Position numbers and translations under genes: made by a program
Shown: positions 1 to 8,907 of the stretch, piece by piece
How positions within the stretch are numbered: position 1 is the stretch's first letter
Layout: each line of letters opens with the position of its first letter
The notes under the pieces: model-generated
Seen by the model: only the letters and a program-made list of their open reading frames with translations
Told to the model about the DNA's origin: nothing
Database searches by the model: none
Assembly (NCBI GenBank): GCA_004283055.1
Contig: SHLP01000025.1
Span: 1-35,979 of the forward strand
DNA: 35,979 nucleotides
Source of the DNA: Deltaproteobacteria bacterium
Lineage (GTDB): Bacteria; Myxococcota_A; Polyangia; Polyangiales; Houyiibacteriaceae
Direction: 5' to 3'

Positions 1-111
1 GACGCCGAGCCGTTCGGCGCAGCCCCCTGTCGCGCTTTTTTCCGCGCCCCGGTATTACGCGAACGACCGTTCCCGTCACGGCCCGATTTGAAGTGCTAAG
101 GAGACGCTTCG

Positions 112-1287
112 ATGACCGCCGAGCCGAAGCCGCTAGCCGCTGACCAGGATTCGCGCCTCCTGTCGCGCGTGTTCGTCCTCCTGCTCGGTGCCGTTTCTCT
201 GTTTGGGTTCTCTTGGTCCTTTTATCTGATCCTCCCCAAGTTCTTCGCGGCCGAGCTCGGGATGGACGCTGCGGGGATCGGGCGAGCGGTGGCGGTAGAA
301 GGCCTCACGGCGGTGGCCGCCACCCCCCTGGTCGGCTGGCTCGTCGATCGGCACGGTCGAAAGCGCTGGCTGATCCTCGGTAACGTCATGATGGCGGCCA
401 CCGGATTCATCTACTTGTTCGTCGATCACGAAGGCCCACTTCTCTACCTCGCGCAGATGTGTTGGGGGCTCGGGATGGTGATGGGCTTCAACGCGGCCGG
501 GACGATGACGGCCGACATCGCGCCGAGCGGTCGGATGGCGCAGGCGCTTGGCCTCTTCGGTGCGGCGAACCTCGGCATGAATGCGGTCTCCCCAACCATT
601 GGCGAGGTCTTGGCGGACTCCGTGGGCTGGCAGTATGTGTTCGTTGCCAGTGCGAGCGCCGGCCTTCTCGCCGCGCTCTTGAGCACGCGTTTGAAGGAAC
701 CACCTCGGCACGCACCACAGGAACACCAGGCCCGACGACCGATTTTCGGCGGCTCGCTGATGCGCGTCTATGGAGCAACGTTCGTGATGACCGCTGCGTT
801 TACCGCGCTCTTCACACTTCACCAGCCGTTCGCCCTCGAGCTAGGCGTCACGGAAGTTCGAAGCTTCTTCATCGGGTTTGCCATCGTGGCGCTCACCGTT
901 CGCTTGGGCGGCGGGCGTCTCATCGATCGCTTCGGTGTGCTTCGCTCCTCGGTGATTGCGTTCTGCCTGTACGCCGCGGTGCCGCCTATCCTAGGCATGC
1001 TCGGTCCCGACCATCTCTTTGCGATCGGCGCCATGATGGGACTCGGGCACGGCATCGCGTATCCCGCGGTCACGGCGCTCGGAATCGAACGGGCGGACGC
1101 GGCGTCCCGGGGCATGGTGGTGTCCATCATCCACGGCGCGTTCAACGGAGGTCACGCATTTTTTGCGTATGGCCTTGGCCTCGTCGCTGCAGCGTGGAGC
1201 TACGGCACCGCTTTCTGGCTAGCGGGAGCCGTGACCTTGAGCGGAGCGTTCATTTTGAGCGTGAGCGGTCGAAGGAAAGTCGTTTAA
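112..1287 (+). CDS. MFS transporter
   Basis: A 391-residue polytopic inner-membrane protein of the major facilitator superfamily, probably a proton-coupled exporter or importer of a small molecule; the substrate cannot be read from sequence. About 12 hydrophobic segments are visible. The loop after the second carries an MFS motif A (GWLVDRHGRKRW, around residues 75-86), and a similar RLIDRFG element opens the second half, as expected for the internal duplication of MFS proteins. The ATG is preceded by AAGGAG at 98-103 with a good 8-base spacer, which fixes the start. The ATPase operon begins about 50 bases downstream on the same strand, but nothing ties the two functionally. Confidence 0.88.
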   Translation: MTAEPKPLAADQDSRLLSRVFVLLLGAVSLFGFSWSFYLILPKFFAAELGMDAAGIGRAVAVEGLTAVAATPLVGWLVDRHGRKRWLILGNVMMAATGFIYLFVDHEGPLLYLAQMCWGLGMVMGFNAAGTMTADIAPSGRMAQALGLFGAANLGMNAVSPTIGEVLADSVGWQYVFVASASAGLLAALLSTRLKEPPRHAPQEHQARRPIFGGSLMRVYGATFVMTAAFTALFTLHQPFALELGVTEVRSFFIGFAIVALTVRLGGGRLIDRFGVLRSSVIAFCLYAAVPPILGMLGPDHLFAIGAMMGLGHGIAYPAVTALGIERADAASRGMVVSIIHGAFNGGHAFFAYGLGLVAAAWSYGTAFWLAGAVTLSGAFILSVSGRRKVV

Positions 1288-1338
1288 CGTCAACACCCGG
1301 AGCGCCCCTTCTGGTATTTTCCAACCAGGTAGTTGGAT

Positions 1339-1716
1339 ATGGCCGCAAAGCGAAGGGACGGTGACGAGCCACAAGACGCGGACGCCACGAGCAAGCTCAG
1401 CCGCCTTCTACAAACGGAGGTCGAGCTCGAGGCGATGCTCGAAGAGGCCCGACTGGAAGCCAAGCGGCTCGTCGAACTAGCCGAATCCGAGGCCCAGGAT
1501 CGCGTGCAGCAGTTCGAGCTGCAGGTCCAGGCACACGAGGCGGCCGTCCGCGACCGAATCGCACGCGAGCGTGACGCAGCGATCCTGTCGATACGCGAAG
1601 AGGCCCGAAACGAAACCCAGCAGCTCGACGAGATCGACGACGCTACGGTTGAAGCACTTGCCTCGTATATGCTGGATTTTCTATTGGGCGATCCTGGCTC
1701 GCGGGGTGCCCCTTGA
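1339..1716 (+). CDS. V/A-type ATPase stalk subunit, G/H-like coiled coil
   Basis: A 125-residue hydrophilic protein that is almost entirely charged alpha-helix, rich in Glu, Arg, Ala and Gln with heptad-like spacing. It is the first gene of the V/A-ATPase operon, the position subunit G (H in archaea) occupies in Thermus-type operons (G-I-K/L-E-C-F-A-B-D). There it pairs with subunit E to form the peripheral stalk. Low-complexity coiled coils resemble one another, so the call rests mostly on synteny and length. ATG 1339 is chosen; an in-frame TTG at 1333 is possible. Its TGA overlaps the alternative TTG start of the next gene at 1713, implying translational coupling. Confidence 0.75.
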   Translation: MAAKRRDGDEPQDADATSKLSRLLQTEVELEAMLEEARLEAKRLVELAESEAQDRVQQFELQVQAHEAAVRDRIARERDAAILSIREEARNETQQLDEIDDATVEALASYMLDFLLGDPGSRGAP

Positions 1717-1724
1717 TTCTGGAA

Positions 1725-3605
1725 ATGTCCCGCATTCGAATGCTCGGACCCAGAGAACGGCTGCAGTCGTGCCTGGGCTGCGTCCAGGACGTCGGTCTCG
1801 TTCAACTGATCGAACCCGTTGAGACGGAGTCCTTGACGCCTCTCGGTCTGAGCGTCGAACAGGAGCACCACATGCGCAGCGTGCGCAAAGTGGTGGAAGA
1901 CGTCGACGGGGCGCTCGAGCTTCTCGGGGCGACACCCGATCCACCGAAAACAGCCGAAGCCTTGCCGCTGGCGAAGGCCGCACTGATTGCGGGCCGGAGC
2001 CGGAGGCGGCTCGAAGCTTTGGAAGAGAAGCGCCTCCGCCTCGAAGAGGAGCGCGCACTCATCCTCAAGTTTCGCCCCTTCTTTTCAGCGTTTCGCAAAA
2101 TCGGAGACTCGGGTCTCGACCTCGACGGCATTCGGGTGTTCTACCTGGTACTGAGAGAAGGCGGGGAGCAAGAGCTTCGCCGTATGCGCGCCGCGCTTCG
2201 CCAAGCCCTCGGAGATGGGTTCGAGCTCCTCAGCCAGCCGTCGGAGTCCGGCGAATCGGCGATGCTGCTTGCCGTGCCGACGGCGGACGCTGCCAAAGCC
2301 GACCAGCTGCTCAGTGAAGCGGGCGTGCAATCACTCTCGCTGCCCGACGAGTTCGAGGAGGAGGGCGTCAGCTCAACGATCCGACGCATGCAGGCTCGAT
2401 TGGACGAGCTGCCCCAGGCCCTTGCGGCCCTAGATCGCGAGCGCGCCCGAATCGCCCGCGAGCGCGGGCGGCAGCTCGCATGGATTCAGGCGAGCGTTCG
2501 AGATCACCTCGCTACGGTCGAAGCCATGGACAAAGCCGTGGTGACGCCACGAGCCTTCGTTCTCGAAGGCTGGGTGCCCAAAGCGGTCCAGGCCGAGCTG
2601 GAACGGAAGCTCGGTTTGTGCTGCGGTCCGGGGTTCGAAATCGAGACGGTGTCTTCCGAAGACTGGTCGGGCGACACCGTCCCGGTCGTCCTCAAAAACC
2701 CCCGTCTCTTTCGTCCGTTCGAGACGATTACACGCATGATGCCGCTGCCGAAGTACGGGACGGTCGATCCCACGCCGTTCGTCGCAGTCTTCTTCCCCAT
2801 GTTTTTTGGAATCGTGCTCGGCGACATCGGCTACGGGACGATTTTGGCTGCGGTGTCCCTCATCTTGCGTCTCAGGTCGCGAGCCGACACGACCTTGCGA
2901 TCGATATCCGAGATCGGCCTCGCTTGCTCCTTGTTCGCAATCATCTTTGGCTTTCTATACGGCGAGCTATTTGGCGATCTCGGGCACAAAATCGGCCTCC
3001 ATCCCCTCATCTTCAATCGTGAAGAAGCGTTTTTCCCTTTTCTGGGACTCGCCATCGCGCTGGGGCTCGTTCACATCGTCGTCGGCCTGCTGGTGGGCGC
3101 CGTCAAGATGTTTCGCGGAGACAAGCGACGCGCAATCGGAAAGGGCATGGCGGCCGTGATGGTCGTCCTCATCGCGCTAGCGCTCATGGCGGCCTTCGAT
3201 ATGCTCCCGACGCGGTTCTTCACCCCATTGGTGATCGCCACCCTGGTCGCCCTCCCAGTCTTGATCATTGGCGAAGGCATCCTCGCGCCCATCGAGTTCG
3301 TGTCCACGCTGGGCAACGTCCTTTCGTACGCGCGCATCATGGCCGTGGGCACTGCGTCTGTAATGATGGCGGTCGTTGCAAACCGAATGGTCGGAGCGTT
3401 TGGCTCGGTGCTCGTGGGTATCCTCTTCGCCCTCGTGTTTCATCTGATCAATTTCATCTTGGGTGTGTTCAGCCCGACGATTCACGTGCTGCGGCTTCAC
3501 TACGTGGAGTTCTTTGGAAAGTTCTACAGTCCGGGCGGTGCGCAGTACCGACCCTTTCGACACTGGTCCGCGCGCGAAAGCGCTTCTGACGAGAGGAGCG
3601 AGTGA
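1725..3605 (+). CDS. V/A-type ATPase subunit I (membrane stator, subunit a homologue)
   Basis: Stator subunit that provides the ion half-channels next to the K ring. The N-terminal half (to about residue 330) is soluble and largely alpha/coiled coil, opening with the typical SRIRMLGPRERLQ strand-helix. The C-terminal half has about seven or eight membrane segments. The stretch around 2780-2850 (FFPMFFGIVLGDIGYG) is the conserved start of the membrane domain, and LGNVLSYARIMAVG near 3315-3350 contains the conserved Arg-bearing helix. Length (626 residues) is normal. The ATG at 1725 matches the family N-terminus; a TTG at 1713 preceded by GGGG would add four residues. The gene ends 1 base before the K-subunit ATG. 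Confidence 0.93.
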   Translation: MSRIRMLGPRERLQSCLGCVQDVGLVQLIEPVETESLTPLGLSVEQEHHMRSVRKVVEDVDGALELLGATPDPPKTAEALPLAKAALIAGRSRRRLEALEEKRLRLEEERALILKFRPFFSAFRKIGDSGLDLDGIRVFYLVLREGGEQELRRMRAALRQALGDGFELLSQPSESGESAMLLAVPTADAAKADQLLSEAGVQSLSLPDEFEEEGVSSTIRRMQARLDELPQALAALDRERARIARERGRQLAWIQASVRDHLATVEAMDKAVVTPRAFVLEGWVPKAVQAELERKLGLCCGPGFEIETVSSEDWSGDTVPVVLKNPRLFRPFETITRMMPLPKYGTVDPTPFVAVFFPMFFGIVLGDIGYGTILAAVSLILRLRSRADTTLRSISEIGLACSLFAIIFGFLYGELFGDLGHKIGLHPLIFNREEAFFPFLGLAIALGLVHIVVGLLVGAVKMFRGDKRRAIGKGMAAVMVVLIALALMAAFDMLPTRFFTPLVIATLVALPVLIIGEGILAPIEFVSTLGNVLSYARIMAVGTASVMMAVVANRMVGAFGSVLVGILFALVFHLINFILGVFSPTIHVLRLHYVEFFGKFYSPGGAQYRPFRHWSARESASDERSE

Positions 3606-3606
3606 G

Positions 3607-3834
3607 ATGCAATTAGAGACGGTTTTCCTTTACCTGAGCGCAGCGTTGGCGGTGGGCATTCCAGCACTCGCCACCGCGTGGGCTCAATCCCGAATCGGCC
3701 CGGCGGCCGCGGCGGCGCTTGCGGAGAAACCAGAGCTCACGGTGACGGTCGTGCTGCTGATCGCTATTCCGGAGACGCTCGCGATTCTCGGGTTCGTCAT
3801 CGCGGTCCTGATCCTGATGCAAGGAGGAGGCTGA
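3607..3834 (+). CDS. V/A-type ATPase subunit K (rotor proteolipid, two-helix form)
   Basis: A 75-residue membrane hairpin forming the ion-carrying rotor ring. Two hydrophobic helices flank a polar loop (AEKPEL, residues 39-44). The second helix carries the ion-binding carboxylate in IPETLAILGF (Glu56, followed by Thr57). The first helix has Gln27 in AWAQSRIG, aligned by eye with the Gln that helps bind Na+ in sodium-type c/K subunits. It is the short two-helix version, half the size of the four-helix K of Enterococcus. The ATG at 3607 sits one base after the subunit I stop, with GAGGAGCGAG upstream as ribosome-binding site. Confidence 0.92.
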   Translation: MQLETVFLYLSAALAVGIPALATAWAQSRIGPAAAAALAEKPELTVTVVLLIAIPETLAILGFVIAVLILMQGGG

Positions 3835-3841
3835 GGCGGCG

Positions 3842-4423
3842 ATGGCCGGTTCCGACCTCGATACCGAGCTGCGCCGCGCAGCCAATGAGACGGCAGAGTC
3901 CATTCTGAATGCGGCCCGGGGTGACTCCGAACGCGTGGTGTCCCAATCGCAGCGGGCCATCGAAGACAGGCGAAGGGAGCTGATGGCGCGCAAAGAGGCA
4001 GAGTATGGTGCAGAGGCCCGCCGTGCGATCGCCGCGGAACGGCATAACGCCATGCGCGCGGTACTGATCGCGCGGACTCGGGTCGTCGACCGAGTGCTCG
4101 AACGGGCCCGGGCGCTTCTTCCAGACGCTGCCACCGACGAGCGCTACCGCGCATCACTCGACGCACAGCTCGCCGAAGCATTGAAGTTCGTCGATGCCGA
4201 TGATGCCGTAGTGCGCTGTTCGCCGGCGCTCGAAGCCTCCGTCCGGAAGGCCCTATCCGCTCGGCCGCGCGTCCGAGTCGAAGCCGATTCGGAGATGGGT
4301 ACGGGCTTCAACGTCGGAGACGCCTCCGAGTCGGTGCTCGTGGACTGTCAGCTAGAGACGCGGATCGACCGCTTGACGCCCTCGTTAGCCATCGAGATCC
4401 ATGCGCGCCTGCGGGAGCTCTAG
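3842..4423 (+). CDS. V/A-type ATPase subunit E (peripheral stalk)
   Basis: A 193-residue protein with the two-part layout of subunit E. A long charged N-terminal helix (about residues 1-85) would pair with the G/H-like subunit, and a compact alpha/beta C-terminal domain would dock on top of the A/B hexamer. The end of the protein (GTGFNVGDASESVLVDCQLE, then DRLTPSLAIEIHARL) matches the conserved E-subunit C-terminus. AAGGAGGAGG at 3821-3830 gives a strong ribosome-binding site upstream of the ATG. It lies between K and C as in Thermus-type operons, so the assignment is supported by both sequence and position. Confidence 0.9.
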   Translation: MAGSDLDTELRRAANETAESILNAARGDSERVVSQSQRAIEDRRRELMARKEAEYGAEARRAIAAERHNAMRAVLIARTRVVDRVLERARALLPDAATDERYRASLDAQLAEALKFVDADDAVVRCSPALEASVRKALSARPRVRVEADSEMGTGFNVGDASESVLVDCQLETRIDRLTPSLAIEIHARLREL

Positions 4424-4425
4424 CG

Positions 4426-5442
4426 ATGGCGAAGTACCTGGGCGACCTCAACGCACGTGCAAGAGGGCTTCATACGCACTTGCTTTCACCCTCGGAGCTG
4501 GTGCGCCTTGCGGGGGCCACGAGCCTGCCCGCGCTTCACAGGGAGCTCAGCTCGCTCGGGTTCGTGGCGTCCGATTCGCCAGCGACGGCGGCGAGCCTCG
4601 AGAGCTCAATTCGCCGTCACACAGCCCGGCAGCTGAGGGTGCTCGATCGCTGGTGCGGCGATCGCCGTCGGCTGGCCTTGTCGGTGCTTTTCGAGGACGA
4701 GGATCGGCGATCGATTCAGCGTATTTTGCGCGGCGCAGAACAAGGGGTCTCATCCGAAGCACGGATGGCGGGCTTGGTGCCGACGGCAAGTCTCTCGGAA
4801 CGCGCTCTGTTTACGCTGGCGAGTCAACCCACGCCGGCAGACGTGGTACGAATGCTTCTGCTGTGGAGCCACCCTTTCGGTCCACCTCTCGTCGAAGCCG
4901 CGAGCCGAGCCTACCCCTCGCTCTTCGAGCTCGAGATTGCGCTCCAGCGTGCGTTCGCTAGACGAGCGTCGACGCGAGCGCGCGAAGGAGGCCCACAATT
5001 GGTCGAGTACGCGGAACAAGTCATCGACCTCATGAACGCCTGGTCGGCCTTGTTGCACTTCGCCGAGCGGGACCCAAAGCTCACCGAGCTGACGTTCGTA
5101 GAGGGAGGGCAGTGGATCACGCGGCCCGTGTTCGACAAGCTGATGGGTGCGTCCACCCGCGAAGACGTCGAGAAGGAGCTCGGATGGGTGCTCCGCAAAT
5201 CTGCGCTGGCTCCTGTCTTTCGGGATGGAGTCGATGAGATTGCAGCGTTGGAAAGCGCTGCCCTTCGGGCACAAATCGCCTGGCAACATCGATCGATGCG
5301 GATCGACCCCAGCAGCGCCGCGCCCGTCATCGGATTCGTGATCGAGCTTCGCGCTCAGGCACTGAGCTTGCGACGAATAATCTGGGGCGTTGCCCTTCGA
5401 GCTCCTGCTGCCCTCATCCAAGGAGACATGGTGCTCGCATGA
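4426..5442 (+). CDS. V/A-type ATPase subunit C (V0 subunit d / rotor socket)
   Basis: A 338-residue, mostly helical soluble protein. It is the adaptor that couples the central shaft (D, F) to the membrane K ring. The sequence fits the vATP-synt_AC39 family: an N-terminal segment with ARARGLHTHLLSPSELVRLA, and repeated helical bundles with FEDEDRRSIQRILRGA and the closing IGFVIELRAQALSLRRIIWG. Length is typical. The start is 2 bases after the subunit E stop. The last four bases overlap the subunit F start (ATGA at 5439-5442), indicating coupled translation. Confidence 0.9.
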   Translation: MAKYLGDLNARARGLHTHLLSPSELVRLAGATSLPALHRELSSLGFVASDSPATAASLESSIRRHTARQLRVLDRWCGDRRRLALSVLFEDEDRRSIQRILRGAEQGVSSEARMAGLVPTASLSERALFTLASQPTPADVVRMLLLWSHPFGPPLVEAASRAYPSLFELEIALQRAFARRASTRAREGGPQLVEYAEQVIDLMNAWSALLHFAERDPKLTELTFVEGGQWITRPVFDKLMGASTREDVEKELGWVLRKSALAPVFRDGVDEIAALESAALRAQIAWQHRSMRIDPSSAAPVIGFVIELRAQALSLRRIIWGVALRAPAALIQGDMVLA

Positions 5443-5768
5443 GGGAGCAACGACTCGTAGTGATTGCAAGCCATGGCTTGAGCGCTGGATTTGCACTGGC
5501 CGGAGTGCCCGTATTCGAGGAAAGAAGCGGTGAGGACGCCGCAGCGCGGATCGAAGGGTGGACCGAAAGCGACAGCGTCGCGGTCGTCCTGATCGACGAG
5601 CCGCTCTACCGGAACATTCCAGAGGAGGTTCGGCGAGGGCTCCAGCAAGCGGGTCTTCCAGTCGTCATCCCCGTCCCAGGGCCCGACTGGACGTCGGAGG
5701 CTACGGCCCACGAGTACATCGTCGAGATCCTGCGCCGTGCGATTGGCTATCGAGTGAGGCTTCAATGA
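5439..5768 (+). CDS. V/A-type ATPase subunit F (central shaft)
   Basis: A 109-residue small alpha/beta protein matching subunit F, which binds subunit D in the rotating shaft and helps control coupling. The N-terminus carries a Rossmann-like strand pattern (LVVIASHGLSAGFALAGVPVFE). A central VAVVLIDEPLYRNIP segment resembles the conserved V-x-I-T-E region of the family, and PVVIPVPGPDW follows. Start and stop both overlap neighbours in ATGA junctions (5439-5442 with C, 5765-5768 with A), so its amount is probably tied to that of C and A. Confidence 0.88.
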   Translation: MREQRLVVIASHGLSAGFALAGVPVFEERSGEDAAARIEGWTESDSVAVVLIDEPLYRNIPEEVRRGLQQAGLPVVIPVPGPDWTSEATAHEYIVEILRRAIGYRVRLQ

Positions 5769-7501
5769 CGGAAGCGCGCATCATCCGAGTCGCAGGCGCG
5801 ATTGCGGAAGCAAAGCCGCTCGGCGATGCCGCTCTGTACGAGCTCGTCGAAGTTGGCGAGCGTCGACTACTGGGCGAGGTGATTCGGATTCAAGACGACG
5901 TTGCAACGATTCAAGTGTTCGAGGAAACCAGCGGCCTCGGACTCGATGAGCCGGTTCGCCGCACTGGAGGCTCGCTCATGATCCGCCTGGGGCCCGGTTT
6001 GCTCGGTTCCATTCTCGACGGCACCGGGAGGCCGCTCGCCGGACTCGCCGAACGGTCGGGCGACTTCATGGCGCCGGGGATGACGCTGCCCACCCTCGAC
6101 TTGGAGGCCCGCTGGCCGTTCACGCCGACCGTCGTGGTGGGGGCGGAGGTCGGCGCCGGCGATGTGCTCGGCGAGGTCGAAGAGCGTCCCGGCATGATGC
6201 ACCGCGTGCTGGTGCCGGCGGGCGCCGGAGGTCGAGTATCGGAGATCCGGAAGGGAGCGTTCACGGTGACCGAGCCCATCGGAAGCCTGGACGACGGCAC
6301 CGCCCTGAGCCTCTCGCAGCTTTGGGCGATTCGGCAACGGCGCCCGTTCGCGAAACGCCTGCCAGGCGACCGCCCTTTCATCACCGGGCAACGCGTCTTC
6401 GATCTCCTCTTCCCCGTCGTCGAGGGAGGCTCCGTGGCGGTTCCTGGTGGGTTTGGTACCGGAAAGACCGTCATCGAGCAGTCGCTCGCGAAGTACGCGA
6501 AGGCCGACATCATGGTCTACGTCGGATGCGGCGAGCGTGGAAACGAAATGGCGGACGTCCTGCACGACTTCAGTCGCCTCACTGACCCTGAAACCGGCCG
6601 CTCGATCATGGATCGAACGATCCTCATCGTGAACACGTCGAACATGCCGGTCGCCGCACGAGATGCGTCTGTGTACCTGGGGATGACGATCGCCGAATAC
6701 TATCGAGACATGGGCTACCACGTCGCCATCCTCGCCGATTCACTTTCGCGCTGGGCCGAGGCGCTCCGCGAGATCGCCGCGCGTCTGCAAGAGATGCCCG
6801 GCGAAGAAGGCTACCCAACGTACCTCGCCAATCGAATGAGCCGCCTCTACGAGCGGGCGGGCCGCGTCGAGAGCCAGGGGACGCCGACGCGGACCGGGGC
6901 GGTGACCTTCATCAGCGCGATCTCGCCACCAGGCGGCGACTTCGCGGAGCCGGTCACGCAGGCCTCGCTGCGCGTCGTCGGCGCCCTCTGGGCACTCGAT
7001 CCAAGCCTTGCCCACCAACGCCAGTTTCCCGCGGTCGATTGGGATGTAAGCTACAGCCTCTACACCGACGGCACCAGGGCATGGTTCTCCAGCGAAGCCG
7101 GAGCCGATTGGGCCGAGCTGAGGGTCGAAACGGTTCGTCTCCTTCAGCGTGATCGCGAGCTCCGAGAGATCGCGGGTCTCGTCGGGGTCGACGCGCTCGA
7201 GGACGAAGACCGCCTGGTGCTCGAAGGCGCGCGCATCGCGCGAGAGTTCCTCATCGGCCAAAACGCCTTTCATCCAAACGACGCGTTCTCGAGCGTGGAG
7301 AAGACCTACCAGCTCGTGAAGATGCTCTGGTCGTTCATGGAGGCCGGCGAAACGGCACTCGAGCAAGGCATCGGGTTCGAGAAGCTCGATCTCGCCGGCG
7401 TCCGGGTCGCATTCGGCGCCGTCAAGACCGCAGCGTCCGACGAATTGGACGAAGAGCTCTCGAAAGCCAAGAAGACCATCACAGAGATGAGGTCGGCATG
7501 A
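5765..7501 (+). CDS. V/A-type ATPase catalytic subunit A
   Basis: Catalytic nucleotide-binding subunit, 578 residues, acting in the cytoplasmic A3B3 hexamer (EC 7.1.2.2 family). Order: N-terminal beta barrel (about 1-75), the insert typical of A subunits (about 110-190), the ATPase core and a C-terminal helical domain. The P-loop is GGFGTGKT at residues 228-235, with Gly where most A subunits have Pro. The catalytic Glu lies in the GERGNEM motif about 30 residues on. ADSLSRWAEALREI and PPGGDFAEPVTQ are further family signatures. ATG 5765 is preferred over upstream starts because it aligns with the family N-terminus and overlaps the F stop. Confidence 0.96.
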   Translation: MTEARIIRVAGAIAEAKPLGDAALYELVEVGERRLLGEVIRIQDDVATIQVFEETSGLGLDEPVRRTGGSLMIRLGPGLLGSILDGTGRPLAGLAERSGDFMAPGMTLPTLDLEARWPFTPTVVVGAEVGAGDVLGEVEERPGMMHRVLVPAGAGGRVSEIRKGAFTVTEPIGSLDDGTALSLSQLWAIRQRRPFAKRLPGDRPFITGQRVFDLLFPVVEGGSVAVPGGFGTGKTVIEQSLAKYAKADIMVYVGCGERGNEMADVLHDFSRLTDPETGRSIMDRTILIVNTSNMPVAARDASVYLGMTIAEYYRDMGYHVAILADSLSRWAEALREIAARLQEMPGEEGYPTYLANRMSRLYERAGRVESQGTPTRTGAVTFISAISPPGGDFAEPVTQASLRVVGALWALDPSLAHQRQFPAVDWDVSYSLYTDGTRAWFSSEAGADWAELRVETVRLLQRDRELREIAGLVGVDALEDEDRLVLEGARIAREFLIGQNAFHPNDAFSSVEKTYQLVKMLWSFMEAGETALEQGIGFEKLDLAGVRVAFGAVKTAASDELDEELSKAKKTITEMRSA

Positions 7502-8907
7502 AGCGTGTGGACGCAGCCGTCGCCCGTACGTATTCAGGCGCCGCGTATGCAGCGGGTCCCTTGATTTTCGTCCGGTCTACGCGGCGCGCAAAGCTCGGCG
7601 AGTGGGTTCGAATTCGAGGCGCCGGCCAAGACGACCGGCGTGGACAGGTGATCGACGTGGGTACCGAAATCACCGTGATTCAGGTCTTCGAGGACACCGT
7701 CGGGTTAAAGCCCGCGGACGCCACCATCACTTTGACGGGCGAGACCGCGGCGACTGTGGTCGGGCAGGATTTGCTGGGGCGTGCGCTCAGCGGCACCGGG
7801 GAACCGCTCGACGGCCTTCCTCCGTCGATTGGCGAAGCGCGTCTGCCTATCTGGGGCGCTCCCATCAACCCCGTGCGAAGGCGCAACCCGTCGGACTTCA
7901 TCGAGACGGGGGTGTCTGCCATCGACGGAATGAACACGCTGGTGCGCGGGCAGAAGCTCCCCGTGTTCTCGGCGCCCGGTTTGCCGGGGGTGGAGCTTGC
8001 CGCGGACATCGTGGAAAACGCGCGCCCGGCACGTGGAGAACCGTTCGCGGTGGTGTTCGCCGCCATGGGAATCACCGAGCGCGAGACGCAATCGTTTGTG
8101 TCCCGCTTCCTCGAAAGCGAGGTCATGCAGCGCACGGTTCTCTTCCTCAACCAGGCGAGCGACCCGACGATCGAGCGCTTGCTCACGCCACGCGTTGCAC
8201 TGACGACCGCCGAGCACCTCGCGTTCACGCACGGCATCCACGTTCTGGTCGTAATGGCCGACATCACCCACTATGCGGAAGCTCTGCGAGAGGTCGCAGC
8301 CGCACGGGAGGAAATTCCGGGGCGCCGCGGGTACCCCGGCTACATGTACACCGACCTCGCATCGCTGTTCGAGCGCGCCGGGGTCCTCAAGGGCGGCAGC
8401 GGCTCGGTCACTCAGTTGCCTGTGGTTTCTCTTCCCGACGGCGACATGACGCACCCGATCCCGGACTTGACCGGGTACATTACAGAAGGGCAAATCGTAT
8501 TGAGCCGGGAGTTGCATCAGCGCGGCGTCTATCCACCCATCGACGTGCTCCCGTCCCTGTCACGACTGATGAATGCTGGCATTGGTGAAGGTCGGACCGT
8601 GCCGGAACACCGCGAATGGGCCGATCAACTCTACGCGGTCTACGCGCGCGGCCGGGAGGCGAAGCTCATGGCGGCCATCGTAGGAAGCGAAGGCCTCGCA
8701 CCGGGCGATCGCCGCGCCCTGGACTTCGTCGACGCGTTCGAAACACAGCTGATCAACCAAATCGGCGTCCGCCGCTCTCTCGCCGAGACGATGCGAGTCG
8801 GCTGGTCGCTGCTCGAAACGCTGCCTCGCGACGAGCTCAGCCGAATCTCGGACGCGGCTTGGACGTCACGACCGGGGACGGCCGACGCCGATGAGGGCAG
8901 CCGATGA
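7498..8907 (+). CDS. V/A-type ATPase regulatory subunit B
   Basis: Non-catalytic partner of subunit A, 469 residues. The overall fold is ATPase-like, but the P-loop is absent: the corresponding stretch reads LPVFSAPGLPGVELAADI. Family signatures are visible: VFEDTVGL, GRALSGTGEPLDG, PINPVRRRNPSDFIETGVSA, FAAMGITERETQSFVSRF, REEIPGRRGYPGYMYTDLA and GSVTQLPVVSLPDGDMTHPIPDLTG (first 20 residues shown in parts elsewhere in the family). The extra C-terminal 20 residues are hydrophilic. The gene is joined by ATGA overlaps at both ends (7498-7501 with A, 8904-8907 with D). Confidence 0.96.
   Translation: MKRVDAAVARTYSGAAYAAGPLIFVRSTRRAKLGEWVRIRGAGQDDRRGQVIDVGTEITVIQVFEDTVGLKPADATITLTGETAATVVGQDLLGRALSGTGEPLDGLPPSIGEARLPIWGAPINPVRRRNPSDFIETGVSAIDGMNTLVRGQKLPVFSAPGLPGVELAADIVENARPARGEPFAVVFAAMGITERETQSFVSRFLESEVMQRTVLFLNQASDPTIERLLTPRVALTTAEHLAFTHGIHVLVVMADITHYAEALREVAAAREEIPGRRGYPGYMYTDLASLFERAGVLKGGSGSVTQLPVVSLPDGDMTHPIPDLTGYITEGQIVLSRELHQRGVYPPIDVLPSLSRLMNAGIGEGRTVPEHREWADQLYAVYARGREAKLMAAIVGSEGLAPGDRRALDFVDAFETQLINQIGVRRSLAETMRVGWSLLETLPRDELSRISDAAWTSRPGTADADEGSR

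Noticed and set aside
1-41. CGCCGA/TCGGCG hairpin (3-19) and a T run at 36-41 as terminator of an upstream gene
   Set aside because: The T run is 17 bases from the stem and the alternative GCGC/GCGC stem is only 4 bp; not convincing.
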